Of a stretch of DNA of 64,000 bases, positions 21,980 through 34,330 are shown piece after piece (positions within the stretch are counted from its first letter, which is position 1; each line of letters opens with the position of its first letter). The notes under the pieces were generated by a model. The model was not told where the DNA came from, did no database searches, and saw only the letters and a list, made by a program, of their open reading frames with translations. The translations under genes were made by a program, and so were the position numbers. The DNA is from Pseudeuparius sepicola (lineage: Eukaryota > Arthropoda > Insecta > Coleoptera > Anthribidae), in the NCBI GenBank assembly GCA_963920635.1, contig OY987299.1, positions 64,276,692 to 64,340,691 of the forward strand. The letters are read 5' to 3'.

Positions 21980-22897
21980 TAAAGGGCGGAATATATGCAT
22001 TTACTTTCAGTCGAAATATGCGCATATACATGCATCACTTTTATTTAAAATATGCAATAATATGCATTTATTTGGCCAAATATGCAATAATATGCATTTA
22101 TATTATATGTACAAATACCTTAAAAAAACACCAAAATTGATTTTAGAGAAAGGGTTTATTTTAAGAAAAATGGAAGGAAAACAAATACATAAAATACCTC
22201 GTAAAATACCTATATTAAAGCAGAATTATAAAAACATTTTAATGTGAAATTGTATAGTAGGAATTTATGATTAAATACTTTTCAAAGTTTTCCAATAAAA
22301 ATCTTTGCCTTCTGTCGGTAAAAATATGTTTATATATATAGAAAAGCTTCTCTTAATTCTGCCGATGTAATAGGACAATATTTTAATTTGGGTAGTAAGA
22401 TACAAGGCCAAGGTGCAACTTCGTTGGATGATTTACCATCAAAAATACTCTTTACTGCCATTAAAGATTTGAACCCTTCAATCTTTTCTACAGTAGAGCA
22501 TCTAATTTTTTTCTAACTTTAATACCTAAATCACCAGGAACCTTTCTACATTTAGCGAAAAAAGTTTGAACAAAATCAACCGATTCGCTTAAACCTAAAT
22601 TTCTACTTTCTAATGAAAGAATTATATCTGGTATAAAACTAAAATTAACTTTAATAAGAACAAGTTTGTTTGCTACATCCGCATTTTTCAGGGTTTCTTG
22701 ACAATGCACTACACACTGCGGGTTGCCTCTGGGCTCTCATAATCTTGGTTATATCTTATATATATAAATAAGTATAAGAAAAACATGCTAATATGCACAA
22801 AAATATAGTTTTTCCAGAAATATCCAATGTTTTGCGAAATCGAATAAAATATGCAAAAAATGCATATATATGCAATTTGCATATATTCCGCCCTTTA
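21980..22897 (-). mobile_element. hAT element with perfect 8-bp duplications inside the LINE
   Basis: The inverted ends TAAAGGGCGGAATATATGCA are perfect over 20 bp and are flanked by CTTATCAG at 21972-21979 and 22898-22905. ATATGCAT-type motifs crowd both subterminal regions, as in hAT transposase binding zones. The LINE reading frame continues across the duplication, so the direction of nesting is certain. The 918-bp length and broken ORF mark it as non-autonomous. Confidence 0.9.
22488..22709 (-). pseudogene. hAT transposase C-terminal remnant
   Basis: A 73-codon frame reads NKLVLIKVNFSFIPDII, then KVPGDLGIKVRKKLDALL. The layout resembles the C-terminus of hAT-derived CGGBP1-like proteins common in aphids; this is a family resemblance from memory. 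There is no DDE core, so it cannot encode an active enzyme. It sits inside the hAT element and explains that element's origin. Confidence 0.45.
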
Positions 22898-24938
22898 CTT
22901 ATCAGCATGCAAATCACACAAGTGAGATAATCTGTTGAAAGTATTACACATTACAAATAGTGGAAATTTAAGGTACAAATTGGTCCTAGCCTTGTTGCAA
23001 TAAAAAGTAAAGTTACCCCTGCTTTGAATTCTTGGCACTAAGAAGTTAATCTGAGCTAAAAGTTCTGGACAGTCTATCTCATTGTGAACAAGTTTATACA
23101 AAAAGGTGAGAGATGCAGACTTTCGCCTTAAATCTAGGGAATCAATATTAAATCGGTCTGTTAAATAATTATACGGATAACCTCTTTCAGGATAGTAACC
23201 AAGTACTTTGAAGAACATAAATTTCAGAAACTTTTTCTGAACATTTTCCACTAAGGCTTTATAACAGCTATAGTACGGCCACCATACTATCGAGCCATAT
23301 TCCAGTTTTGATCTCACATAGGCAAAGTAAAGCATTTTTAAGGCATTAACATCATTAAACGACCTACAGTTGCGTACAATCAGACCATATGCTCTTGTTG
23401 CTTGACCCACCTTGGTTAGAATATGATTTGAGAATGACAAGTTGCTGTTCAAGCACCAGTTACTTATTACATTAAGCTGATCCTGCAGAAAATTGCAGTC
23501 ATTGATAGATTTTATAGAGGAAAAAACTTTTAGGTCGTCTGCGAATAGTAATTTCGGACAATACAGGCCCTCTCCAATATCATTAATAAATAATAAAAAC
23601 AGCAATGGCCCAAGATTTGATCCCTGTGGGACTCCAGATGATGCTAGGTATTTGGGAGAATTAAACCCATTGTAACACACATATTGAAAGCGTAAGTTCA
23701 GATAAGATTTAATAAAAGCACTAGCTGTATGGTTAAGTCCAAATACTTCCAGCTTATTTAGCAAGATTGAGTGATCTATTTTACGAATGCTTTTTCGAAA
23801 TCCGTATGTATAACATCCACTTGATTACCACTGTCAACCTCATCAGATAAAAATTGCGTAAGTACAGACAAATTGGATACCTACAGTAGAACGATTCGTC
23901 ATAAATCCGTGTTGAAATGGAACAATCTGGTTGCGAACTTGACTGAATATGCGATTATATATAACTACTTCCAATACCTTTGCAAAGTTCGAGAGAATAG
24001 AAATTGGTCTATAATTTCTAACATTTGCTCTATCGCCGCTTTTTAAAATTGGACATACGCGCGCTTGTTTCCAGACTGCCGGAAAGGTTTGAGTTTTTAT
24101 TGCCAAATTAAATATAGTGCAAAGAGGCTTGGAAAATACATGGCTGCAGTCTCTGACCACAAAAGAAGGGATACCATCTGGACCGGACGTTAACTTATTT
24201 TTGAGCTTTTTAGATTCATCTAGTATTTCACCTTCCGTAATGTTATCATCAAAGGTAATGTTACAAAACATGTTTTGCTGTTTAGTTTCAGGATCTCGGT
24301 GCGCCTGCGTATCCGAGAAGACACTTTTAAAATAGTCGCTAAAAGCATCAACGATGCCTTGCTCGTTTTCGATAATGACGTTATCAAATACTACTCTGCT
24401 CGGTATTCTAGAGGTGCCATTCTTAGCGTGAAAGAAATTAATCCGAATATCCAAAGTTGGTGATTTTTTTCCCGGTAAAACAATATTCTGCAAAACCTGT
24501 ATAAAACCAGCACTTTGACTTTAAAAAAAGTAAGTAATGTTTTTACGGAGGGCCGCCAACCCAAGCTAGCAGGTACACATACGTTTTAAGTATGTACATC
24601 TAACACTAGTCATTCCCTAAATTTTGTAAATCAGGAAATAAATAACGTCTGGGGGCCCTGAAATCACTATACACTATACATATGTCTCTATGCTTCAGAT
24701 TTATGATGATGCCCGAACGAATTCTACGTTTAAATGCCGACTTTTGTCTCCGCCCATTTCACCCAATCGCGTCTTGCCAAACGGCTTCCAGTGTGTCTCG
24801 TTTTTAAATAAGCACTGTATATTTTTAAATGTCCCAAATTTGTGTGCAGTTTCGTCAACGCACCAGGATGGCGGCGTAATCCAGTGTAATATTTTTGTTA
24901 ATTAGCTTCAGCCAAAGCTGTCTCGTCAAGTCTATACC

Positions 24939-25101
24939 GCTTGTTATAAACGCCTAGTCCGGCCCTGGCGGACCTCCTAGGTGTTTATAGTCGCCCCCAC
25001 TGCTGGCCGCATGTATGGGTGTGTTTGTGTGTACGCCCAAACCCTGCCCAAACCACTTCCCCGTCCTCTACAGGGCGCAGTTTTCGATATTTCGGCCCGG
25101 C
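24939..25101 (+). repeat. Dispersed repeat, copy B
   Basis: Counterpart of 688-820, with about 30 extra bases in the middle. Just right of it are (AATAAG)n-like short repeats at 25122-25140. Confidence 0.5.
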
Positions 25102-25109
25102 CGGAGACT

Positions 25110-28010
25110 GAGAACTGAGAAATAAGAATAAGAATAAGAAATGTATAAGTATTCAATTCAGGGCGCTGAACACGATAAAAATTCTTTTTTTTTTCTTTTC
25201 CGTTGTCTGGTTGGTTGGGGAAACTGCCCACCCTGCCCATTGCCACGAACCGCCACTGAATTCCAACAAAAATATATCCACCTATTTGGTTGTATTTTTT
25301 TTAGGTTCTTAGATACGAGTGCCTCATCTATTATCATTATCTGATTTCTAATATGATTTGAGAAATTGTTTGTCAAGTGTTTACCTGTTTCCTTTTAAAG
25401 TTATAGAAAAATAAATTCTTCGAGGTGCTGGCGTGTTTATCTGTGTAGCCCCGCCGTTTTTGCCACTTTTGAATGTATTACCTATTTTTCCTGATCTGGT
25501 AACACTTCGAAAGTTAGGTTAGGACCACGGAGAAATGGAAAATAGAAATCGCATTATTTTTGTGTTTAAAATTCGACGATTTAAGAATTTCCCAGCGTTT
25601 TGGGAGCCCGTAGACAGGAGGGAATCCGGCAGTATCCTCGCGTTGTAGCTTTTGTGTTGTTTTTATGTGTAACCTCATATTTTAAAAGAAAAATTCACTA
25701 TTTTTCACATTTCCTGGAAAACCAAACCTGATAAACTCATAAACCTGTAAGAATGGCCGGGGTCTTTCGCCTTCATAACCTGAGAGTTTCGACTCCAACT
25801 TGTGGGAAATTTGTTGAAAATTTTTACTCGTAAAAAGGTAGGTTGCCCTTAAGTGTTTTTAGATACGATTTCACTTTAAGATTTCTAGGCTCATATTTAC
25901 TGCTATTTAACTATCATCGGTGTCTGTCTCGACAAACTGTGAGTTCCTTTAAGGGGGGGGGCCTCGCCATTGTATGTTTGGTTGCCTGTATCAATGTATT
26001 TTTATTTCCAACTAGCTGGAAAAAGTAGCGAATTTCAAAGGATTACAAAAAACACGGGTATTTTTAAAATATCCATAGATACTAATGACACTAGTTTAAA
26101 AGTTATGGGCGAGATGTGGCTATTATTTATCAGATGGCGCGAAAAACAGACGATCGATGAACGGTTGACGCTGTTGTTACAGGTCCAGTTTAATAATTAC
26201 ATATATTATGTTCATATGATCAATTTTACGTTTTGGCGAAATAATATTCAATCAACTAAGCTGTCTGATTACTTTTTTATGTTTTTGTATTACTTCCATA
26301 TTATTATATACTATGAATTGCGAATTTTTAATATTAAAATAATATAAAACTTCAAAAGGTATATTCGGGAGACCCTCGTAGCTCAAAGACTCCGATCTGT
26401 GATTTTAACCCCTCTCTTTTTAGCAATGGTTCATTGACTTTTAGCTTGAAAGGTACACGGCGGCACTAAAAACTGCTTTAGTTGATTTTGCATTATTTAT
26501 ACATACGTGTGGGTTGGGTACTGTTATGTTCTTATAGTTATGTCGCCGTTATGTATTTTTCGTGAGGAAAACACAATCGTTAGCATATAAACTGACATTA
26601 GGGAAGGATTTATGTCTATGTCTCTATATGTATAGGTATGTCGAAAATTATCTATACCGGGTGTTCCATTTTAATAAATGCAGCTATTATAAATATCTCA
26701 AAAACGAAAATCACAAAAAAAATCACATAAAAGTTGAAGCATATTATGAGGTGCAATGTAAGACGCACGTTTTTACTTGTAGGCAGACGACGTTTTCAAG
26801 GTCACTTGAATGTCTACTGTGTTTTTACTGTTAAAGGCATATCTTTAGTTAAATAATGTGATTCGGCACATTTTCTGTAGTTATAGTATTGCGCTGGTAT
26901 TGCTGGCTTAAAAGTTCTACAAAATTATGTTTAGTTTTTTCAATGAAATGAAACATGGTCTTTTATGTGTACATAAGGTGCTTCTTCGTTTGCATTAACA
27001 CTACATTCAAACACACATTTTAAGTAACGCAATAATTAAGATAAATACATATCTCGGAAATAAAAAATGAAAAAAGAAAACGATATATTGATGCGAAAGA
27101 ACATCTTCTGTACCTATATGTTAAACATCTACAGTGTGACCTCCGTTAAGGAGTTACCACCCTGGTAAAATATCTTTATTTGTTTACCGATTTTGATAAA
27201 CTTTTTTTTGTTAGGTTCAAAAAGCACATTAAACAATGTATGTAACTTTACTTTTGGGCTGTAATCACGGCCACTTGTCAACACATGGGCTCAATTTCAA
27301 AAAGTACTATTATTTGTTTAATAATATTTTTATTAGGTACAGGGTGTCCGCCTGAAGGTGATAGGAACATTCACTTTAACCATTCCGTATTTTTTGAGAC
27401 AAATTAATGATTTAAAAACCAGTTTGTTGCAGTTTTTTCCAAACAATGTAATATCGTTTGGAAAAAACAATCGAACGTCAAACAAAAGTTATAACCAAAA
27501 AACCTTTTTGGAAAAAATGAAGATGGTGCAAAATGTATCTTTTTATTAATTTAAACATATTTTTTTTATTAACGGATAATAATAGAACATATATGCAGTT
27601 AACTTTGGGGCTACCTTTCGATTAAAAACGAGCAAAAATAACCGACTCAAACGTGGTCACGTGACTTTCGCTATCTGTCAAAAATTATATTTAAAAAATA
27701 AAATCCCTAAAAATTGGCTTATTTCTTACAATTTCAAAACGTTTAACTTGAAAAAGTCGTTTCTATTTTAATGTTACATAAGCGCCTATTTCCTATTTAT
27801 AAAATTTCTTAAAATTTTAAAAAGTCATTACTTCGTAAAAACTATTTTATATCACTAGCTATACAACATAATATACGAGTATCATTCTATAATTTTATTA
27901 ACTTTTTATTATTACTAAAAAATATCGATAAGAATATGTCTTTTTCAAAAGAAAATTATATTAACGCTTTAAAATTCTGTTTGACACAAAGTTGATGTAC
28001 CGGCAAGCAT
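25110..28010. other. Long non-coding stretch
   Basis: AT-rich with a CAGGGTGTCC end motif after TA at 27341 and a CGGGTGTTCC motif at 26659; both are probable remnants of element ends. An open frame of 125 codons at 25970-26347 is low in complexity at its C-terminal half and unrecognised. Confidence 0.45.
25753..25833 (+). CDS. Small ORF, 26 aa, unrecognised
   Basis: ATG in a favourable context (AGAATGG) reads MAGVFRLHNLRVSTPTCGKF and stops at 25831, just before AAAAAGGTAGG, which could be a splice donor. The basic, Ser/Thr-containing start resembles a mitochondrial presequence. It may be a first coding exon or chance. No partner exon was found. Confidence 0.2.
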   Translation: MAGVFRLHNLRVSTPTCGKFVENFYS

Positions 28011-28011
28011 T

Positions 28012-28064
28012 TAGGTAGTACCATAGAAGAATCTACTACGTAAATTATTCTATGGTAGTACCTA
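28012..28064. repeat. Perfect 17-bp stem hairpin
   Basis: TAGGTAGTACCATAGAA (28012-28028) is exactly inverted at 28048-28064 around a 19-nt loop. No larger element was recognised around it. Confidence 0.65.
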
Positions 28065-28926
28065 TAAATTTATTAACATTACATTTTCCATTACTCTAAA
28101 TGTATGCCAAAATAATACATAATATATTAAGATATCAGCAAATAGTAGGTATTTCACGTATCTAACAAAATTCACAACTTTACGTCAACTTTGGATCAAA
28201 TACAACAGAATTTTAATTTCTTTCGGTTTATCAATATTAAGTACTTAATGAAAAGTTAATAGAATGATAAAAGATAAAACTGTAGTTACATAAATTCTAA
28301 ATGTCAGTTAGGGTAAGTATTGTGATCTTTCATGCGGTTTTGAGGGAGAATTAATATGTCATGACAGTAGATTTGACAGCCGGTAGGTAGTCCTCTTACT
28401 TAATAATTTACTCAACAATATTCTTAATAACTATGAAAAAAATATAGAAAAATAAAGGAGCGTAAATATTCATATTATTATTTTGTGTTTAACAATTCAC
28501 AGTTTCAATCCCAAAATACGCCAGGATGGGAGGGATGTGCTGTTATTTGTATAAAAAAGGGGGTGGGTCCGCCTGCCTCCCCCTAGACCCCTGGTTCCGA
28601 CCAACGACCTTGCCGGGCAACAAAACAACTTATAAGGAACGGAAACTTATTTTAGCAAGGCGAAACATTACTTTTTATTCTCGCTCTGTACCAATGGCCG
28701 CTCTCCAACTCCAGCGCCATCTTACAGACACTTGCGCAATTTTTGCACTTCGCAGTACCCAATTTCTGTTTTAGCAACATTTATCCTAGTTAGGAACACG
28801 GTCAAATGAAGGTCGTCGCGAGGTGATGACGTTTTATTTCCGTCCTTAAGAGAGCTGTTTTAAAATAAATCAGAGCTCTATTTGTAAATTCAGATCTGAC
28901 CTCATTCATTTTGTTTTAGAGGTAAT
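28065..28926. other. No recognisable gene
   Basis: AT-rich on the left and GC-richer near 28520-28620. An open frame at 28526-28774 has no known motif. Confidence 0.4.
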
Positions 28927-29495
28927 AGACCGTCAGATAGTGACAGATTTAGGTGCCCCATTTTCGCATACTAGCCTCGAAGAGGGTTGAAAAGTACATC
29001 GATGCTGAGTAGAATGAAGGTAAATTTACAAGTGGCCCCTGGGATAACATTTATGGAAAATTCGATTTTTCATTTTTCATAATTCGCTTCGATATTTTCA
29101 CGCAAGCCGTGTTCATTAAATGATTAATTAATAGAACCTCGCTTCGGAAAACCAAAGGCTTGAGTGTTGCAGGTGGCTAAAGGGTTGAAATAAGGGCGTA
29201 ATCTTGTAAAGAAAAATCGAGATTTTGACCAATTTTTCCACACAAGTCCATCAAAAGTATGAAAACGTACATCGTGACTAGCCCGAAAACATACTGGCTT
29301 GAGTGGCGCGAATGGATAAGTACATTTTGGGGTCAGAAAATTTAACAGATTTTTTTTTTCGATTTTCCATATGTTATCTCCAAGGGCCACTCGTAAATTT
29401 ACCTTCATTCTACTCAGAATCAATGTACTTTTCAACCCTCTTCGAGGCTTGTATGCGAAAATGGGGCACCTAAATCTGTCACTATCTGACGGTCT
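28927..29495. mobile_element. Foldback element, relative of the one at 12603
   Basis: AGACCGTCAGATAGTGACAG at the left is exactly inverted at the right end. Arms of about 170 bp pair through CGAAGAGGGTTGAAAAGTAC. Flanking TA occurs on both sides (28926-28927 and 29495-29496) if the element is taken from G to C. Its terminal 24 bp resemble those of the 12603-15204 foldback, so the two belong to one superfamily. Confidence 0.75.
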
Positions 29496-29496
29496 A

Positions 29497-30865
29497 TAAC
29501 TCTAACCTGGTAACCTACGTGATACAAACTAAAATTGGTACCTCGCAGGACAAAATCATCTTATACATAAGGCCTGGTTCTTGCAGCAACTTTATACAAT
29601 ATTAGACATAAATAGTGATGGGTGATGGGTCGTGGTTTTGGTAACCTGATTTTGGAACGTTATTTTTGAGTCACGTTCCGGAACGTTGCTGCAACCTGAT
29701 AGCGGAAAGAATTGAATACCTACTCACTGGATAGGTACGATGCCTGTGTTATCGGTGAAACGGGTTAATTGAAAAGGTATAAAGTGAGTTCTTGGCCTGT
29801 GAATAAATCAGCTAAGAGTAAGGATAATGAGATATGGACATAGCTCGAGATACTTACAGGTTCGCAGCGGCAAGACTATCGGAGAGATGATAATCTATAT
29901 TTGATAGCAGCTGCGATCAATTGATGAACCGATTTAATCATTGAAAAGGTATAAAGTGTAATTTTCTTTTAGGATAGTGAGTGTTACCATTTATTATTTA
30001 AGGAATTTACAGTATAATTGTCTCAAAACATTTTAAAAATATTTCGTGTAATACATCATGGTATTTGCAACGAATAGTGCTTTCAAAATCTTCTATCTGT
30101 GATAACTTCAGAAAAAATAATATCTCAAAAACGAAAAAGATATTAGAAATCTGTTTGTGCCATTTTATTGACCTCAAAATTGCGCAACTTTGTTTCCTAT
30201 TTAACCGTGGTTCTATCTCTCACCGTTTGCAAGATATCCAAGCTGATCATTCTTATCCAAGACACATTGTATACCTAAAAATCAATTTTTAACTCTTCTG
30301 AAACACAGTCTAAAATTTTTGCATCTATTTAAAAATAAAAATAAATGTGTAGGTAAAATTTTGAAGGAAATCGTCTTATAAAAAACTGAAAAATATTATT
30401 TTGCTTGTCACCTGTAGTCGTAATTTAAAAATTTGGTTATACTACGATTGAAATAAAATGTTCAGAAACCAAACTTTTATGGGTGAGTGAAGGAATAATC
30501 TGGACGTACTAGTGACGTAGCTATCTGTTGTTATTTATGCACACATGTAATTTTTATTTTTGAAAAGTGCAGTTATTGTGTAAAAAAATCAGGATTCAAA
30601 GCCAATATCTCAGATTCATTTTCGACTTCTGGTTTTCCTAGAAATTAGTATAACTTTTATATATTTTTAAGATATTAGTTTTATGTTTTATGTATGTACT
30701 AGGTATCTGTTCAAAATAACTTCTCTAGATATTTTTTCATTTTTGTTCCTAGTTAAGTTACTTGATGAAAATATAAAAAATATTAAAAAAATATTGAGAA
30801 GTTATTTTCAACCGAAACTGTGTAAAACTATTGTACAGGGTGTCCTAAGAAGTCAACTTCTGCAT
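29497..30865. other. No recognisable gene
   Basis: AT-rich. TA-CAGGGTGTCC at 30834-30845 is an isolated element end just before the next foldback. Confidence 0.4.
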
Positions 30866-30866
30866 A

Positions 30867-31900
30867 CAGGGTGTCCAAGCTAACGCGATAAACACGATTT
30901 TCTCGGTAATTTTAAAGATAAATTGATGGTTCAAAAATTAAACTTGAGTAGAATTTTCCGAGAATTTCGAATATGACATTAAACTTAAAATACAGGGTGC
31001 TGTTACGAACTTGAATTTTTACACGGAATAATAGTAAACGGGGAGTAACAAAAATTACCGGTTATCATTTCCGATTCTGATCAGATATTTGAGACAATGT
31101 ATATTTTGGGTTTTTTATGTTTCCTTTGTTCTCCCAATTCCAACTAGTTTTATATATAGTTATCCCTAAGAATAACCAAGCAGATAATTTTATTTTTAAT
31201 TTGTATAAATTTCGTCAAATATGATAAATTTACATCTTTGCATGGGACCCTAAAAATATATTGTTAGAGATAACTACATAAAACTATATGTAGTTAGAAT
31301 TGGAAGAAGAGAAGGAACCAAAAAATCCAAATTATGCAGGGTGTCTCAAAAATCTGACCAAGTGATGCTCACTTCCAGTCCAACCTGAAGTCAGAAATGA
31401 AAACCGATAATGTTTTATTACTCCCCTATACGCATTACTAATATTCCGTGTTAAAATTCAAGTTCACAATTTTTTAGAAAATAGTATATTTCCTAACAAG
31501 TGCGGAAAGTGCCACTTTTCCGCACGCGATTGCAGTTGGCTGAACGACGCGAAGCGGAGTTCAGCCAAGAAATCGAGTGTGGAAAAGACACTTTCCGCAA
31601 GAGTTAGGAACACTATTTTTTCCATTTACTTTTCCGCACGCATTTTAGTTTAGAAACTGTCACTTTTCCGCACTAAAATGCGTGCGGAAAAGTGTACTTT
31701 TCGGAAAAGTGTACTTTTCCGCACGCTTGTAGAAAAATGTATTTTTGAAAAAACTTTTTAACAACACTCCGTAGGTATATAAAGTAATATTACATTCGAA
31801 TTCCTCGGAAAATTCTACACAAGTTTAGTTATTGAGCCATCAATTTGTATTTAAAATTACCGAGAAAATCCGGTTTATCACGCTAACTGGGGCACCCCTG
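30867..31900. mobile_element. Foldback element with CAGGGTGTCC ends and TA flanks
   Basis: The left arm (30867 to about 31175) is the inverse of the right arm (about 31266-31900). The ends CAGGGTGTCCAAGCTAACGC and their imperfect inverse lie beside TA at 30865-30866 and 31901-31902. The right arm is enlarged by an insertion at about 31472-31753. No coding sequence. Confidence 0.75.
31472..31753. repeat. Nested hairpin cluster of ACTTTTCCGCACGC repeats
   Basis: CACTTTTCCGCAC or its inverse appears at least six times in about 250 bp, giving several alternative hairpins. One hairpin has a perfect 10-bp stem (TTGGCTGAAC at 31536-31545 and inverse 31559-31568) and the loop GACGCGAAGCGGA. Outer pairing TTTCCTAACAAGTGCGGAAAG / CTTTCCGCAAGAGTTAGGAA marks a small MITE. 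It is absent from the other arm of the host foldback, so it is a secondary insertion. Confidence 0.65.
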
Positions 31901-31902
31901 TA

Positions 31903-32254
31903 CGTATATCACAAAGAGCGTCCATGCGCTGTTTTACGATAGTGCTTTTACATGTAACTGTTTGAGGTTGTTTGTTTTAGGCATTTCACTTGTCATCTGA
32001 CATTTTTTAAAAATTTGGTTCGTTTAATAAAGCACTCTAAATAAATTGAGTGTGGCGCGTAGGCGTTTCTAAGCCTGCCGCGGTTTTAGCGCGGCGACAA
32101 CTTGGCACTCCTCAAGTTGGTGGCGCTCCAAGGTCTGTACTTGTTAGCGAGTGCTCTTAATACCCAACAGACGGCATATTTTCTACACTAAAAAATGGAA
32201 AAATACTTGGAAAAAAATTGGTTAAAGCAAATTCTGGGGAAAAAATATCGGAAA
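31903..32254. other. No recognisable gene
   Basis: Contains a GC-rich patch near 32050-32140 with short dyads (AAGCCTGCCGCGG). No coding evidence. Confidence 0.4.
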
Positions 32255-32255
32255 T

Positions 32256-33762
32256 AAAGTACGTTTCACGAATTATGGTGTACACGTCATCAATTTTTGT
32301 ATCAATCAGAGACACAAGACCTATTCTTATACGCCCAGAACTGATTTACTGCATACACCCTTTTGTCTTTGATTAGTCGACATACGTTCTGCTGATTTCA
32401 ATCCGTCCGTGCATGTGTCAGACAAAGACGCCAATAGGTCGTATAGCGTAGAGTTCATAACCGCCGGATCGGGAAGGATACGTCACTGTCACAGCATAAT
32501 TTAGAAATTCTGTCATTTTGTGCGTAATTTTAAGAATTTTCTTTGATTTCAAGTTTGGCTCTTAAATTTTACTTGTTCTTGTTGTGTATTATTTTGCTAT
32601 AAGTTTTGTAATAATAGTTCGGCTTTGGTAATATCTGTTACTGCGTTACGGGTTTGTGAATAAACATTTCCTAATAATCTTAAGATGCCTGGCCACAGAC
32701 TTAATTTGGAAGCCAGAGAAACTGTAGCGAAGTTATTAAATTATTTCAAAGATGAAAAACGCAACGGAGGACCACTTTTACCAGTTCACGCAGTCCAAGA
32801 GGTAAATTGCAAACATTATGGCAGTAGATAGTGATTACGGAATCAAATATTTTTCAGCGTGTTTCTCAAGTTTAAGCATTAGTTTACGCACTGTTTCACG
32901 CATTTCCCACGAAGTGCAGAGAGCAGAGGGTCAAGATGGTCCCCAGGAAAATCCAACTACTTCTGCCGCGAAATATGGACCTCGACAAAAAAACAAAACC
33001 ACGGACTTGCCAGAGGAAACGAAAATGGAAGTCAGAAATGTTATTTATAATATGCATTCAAGTTGAGTTCGGTGTGTGTGTAGTTAAATTTAAAATTTTT
33101 TTTCACGTTTCCACATTGCTATAACTAGATAGTCAGACTATCACTTTACAATTTCAAGGCGCGGTAAAATGTATAATTATAATATATAAAAGTAAAACCA
33201 CACACATACCTAATATTATAACTTCTCTAAAAAGGTGATGGTAAAACGCATTATTTTACAATTTAAATTTGGGTGAATTCATCGGGGTGGTATATCTGAT
33301 TGCGTTTTACAAGTAGAATCCTTGTTTATATAAATAAGGGTAGAATGTGTAAATGCAAGGAAAAGAGCAGAAAAAATATTCTAAAATGCAAAAGATATTT
33401 AGGAGATTTGTATCTGGGTTAATGTTGTAGACACCAACTTTTAAATTAACAAATTACCTTTTTTTCATTCTTGCAAATATCAAAATTTGCTTACAATGTA
33501 TTTGTTTTAGGGTTAAGGGTAGCTGGAGTGGGTTAGAGTAAAACATATATATTTTTTAAATTTTTAATTAATTTAATATTTATAGAAAAGCACCTAACTC
33601 TGAAGACTTTGAGGGAGGAATTGGCTATTAAAGTACTGCTTGATATTAGTAAGTCATCCTTGGGTCGTTTATTACCACAGATTGTTTATAAATATAAAAA
33701 GGACGACAACCGCAGGGCGTTAATGGAAAAGGGTCAGATTGTCTTGAGAACAGCAGAGTGTA
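32256..33762 (+). mobile_element. Left part of a TIR transposon with a truncated transposase gene
   Basis: The left terminus AAAGTACG.TTCACGAATTATGG (32256) is repeated in inverse orientation at about 53790-53835, the right end of a separate copy. Intron sequence 33170-33310 is also similar to 53520-53720. The transposase gene is cut short, so this copy is a 3'-truncated remnant. Confidence 0.6.
32685..33762 (+). pseudogene. DNA-transposase N-terminal (helix-turn-helix) region, truncated
   Basis: Exon 1 (32685-32801) reads MPGHRLNLEARETVAKLLNY and ends at a GT donor; a 56-bp intron ends TTTTTCAG at 32857. Exon 2 (32858 to about 33061) has one small frame error, then SLRTVSRISHEVQ, an HTH-like segment. 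Exon 3 from 33586 (acceptor TTTATAG) reads LTLKTLREELA, then SKSSLGRLLPQ, a second DNA-binding domain typical of Tc1/mariner-like or IS630-like transposases. The DDE core that should follow is absent after 33762. Confidence 0.55.
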
Positions 33763-34112
33763 ACGAAGTTACCAATTTCGGAATTTTCATTTTTATTTTA
33801 TGCCGACTTAAAATTCTTCGCCGCGCTATTTTTAGCGGCCGGCCGCCGCCGGAGTTTTTTTTTATGTATTCATATCATTGAGTATTTTTTGTGTACTTGG
33901 AAGACCGGCGCATTTAATTAGCCTTTGGGATTTAATTGTTTTCCGGCTTTCCGCCGCCTTGTAATAATTGTTTATTTTGCCAGAGGGATAAGGGATGTTT
34001 AAAGGGGGTAGAAATGATAAAAAAAAGTCTGATTGTGGCCTAGGAGCGCCGTTCTTTTTTTTTGAAACTAGGTAATTAAGGCCTGCCCGACCCAGAGAGA
34101 CCACTGTCAAAG

Positions 34113-34330
34113 ACCTGTCAGGGGTGCAACACCCCTAACTGCCAGATTAGCCTCCGACTGCCGTTTTCACGACCAGAAGAGTGGGGACGATCACCCGATT
34201 CATCGCCGCGGCCCCGACCAATGGGCGGCCAGCGCACTCGCCGATGGTGGCGCCGCCACACGATATAAATAGGCTGCGGCTGCCACAGAGGCTCTCCTTC
34301 ATCAGATACCAATCTTGTTGAGTAATAGTA
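34113..34330 (+). promoter_or_regulatory. Promoter-like sequence or solo-LTR start (CCAAT + TATA)
   Basis: CCAATGGGCGG lies at 34219-34229 and GATATAAATAGG at 34261-34272, the usual order and spacing for a Pol II core promoter. A hairpin AGGGGTGCAACACCCCT is at 34119-34135. No gene start follows within 300 bp. The TGTCAGGGG beginning could be an LTR start; no partner LTR was found. Confidence 0.3.

Larger units (their letters stand above)
21803..24490 (-). mobile_element. 5'-truncated Jockey-type LINE, split by a hAT element
   Basis: On the minus strand a reverse transcriptase reads SGPDGIPSFVVRDC, then NYRPISILSNFAKVLE, a motif-A region with DFEKAF, then GVPQGSNLGPLLFLLFINDI and LLFADDLKVF (catalytic FADD). 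A one-base deletion near 23785 breaks the frame between the upstream (23843-24493) and downstream (22895-23764) halves. After the hAT insertion the C-terminus resumes at 21971 and ends near 21890. The 3' end has AATAAAGC, then an (AAT)n tail at 21803-21820. The endonuclease and ORF1 are missing at the 5' side. The element is dead. Confidence 0.8.
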
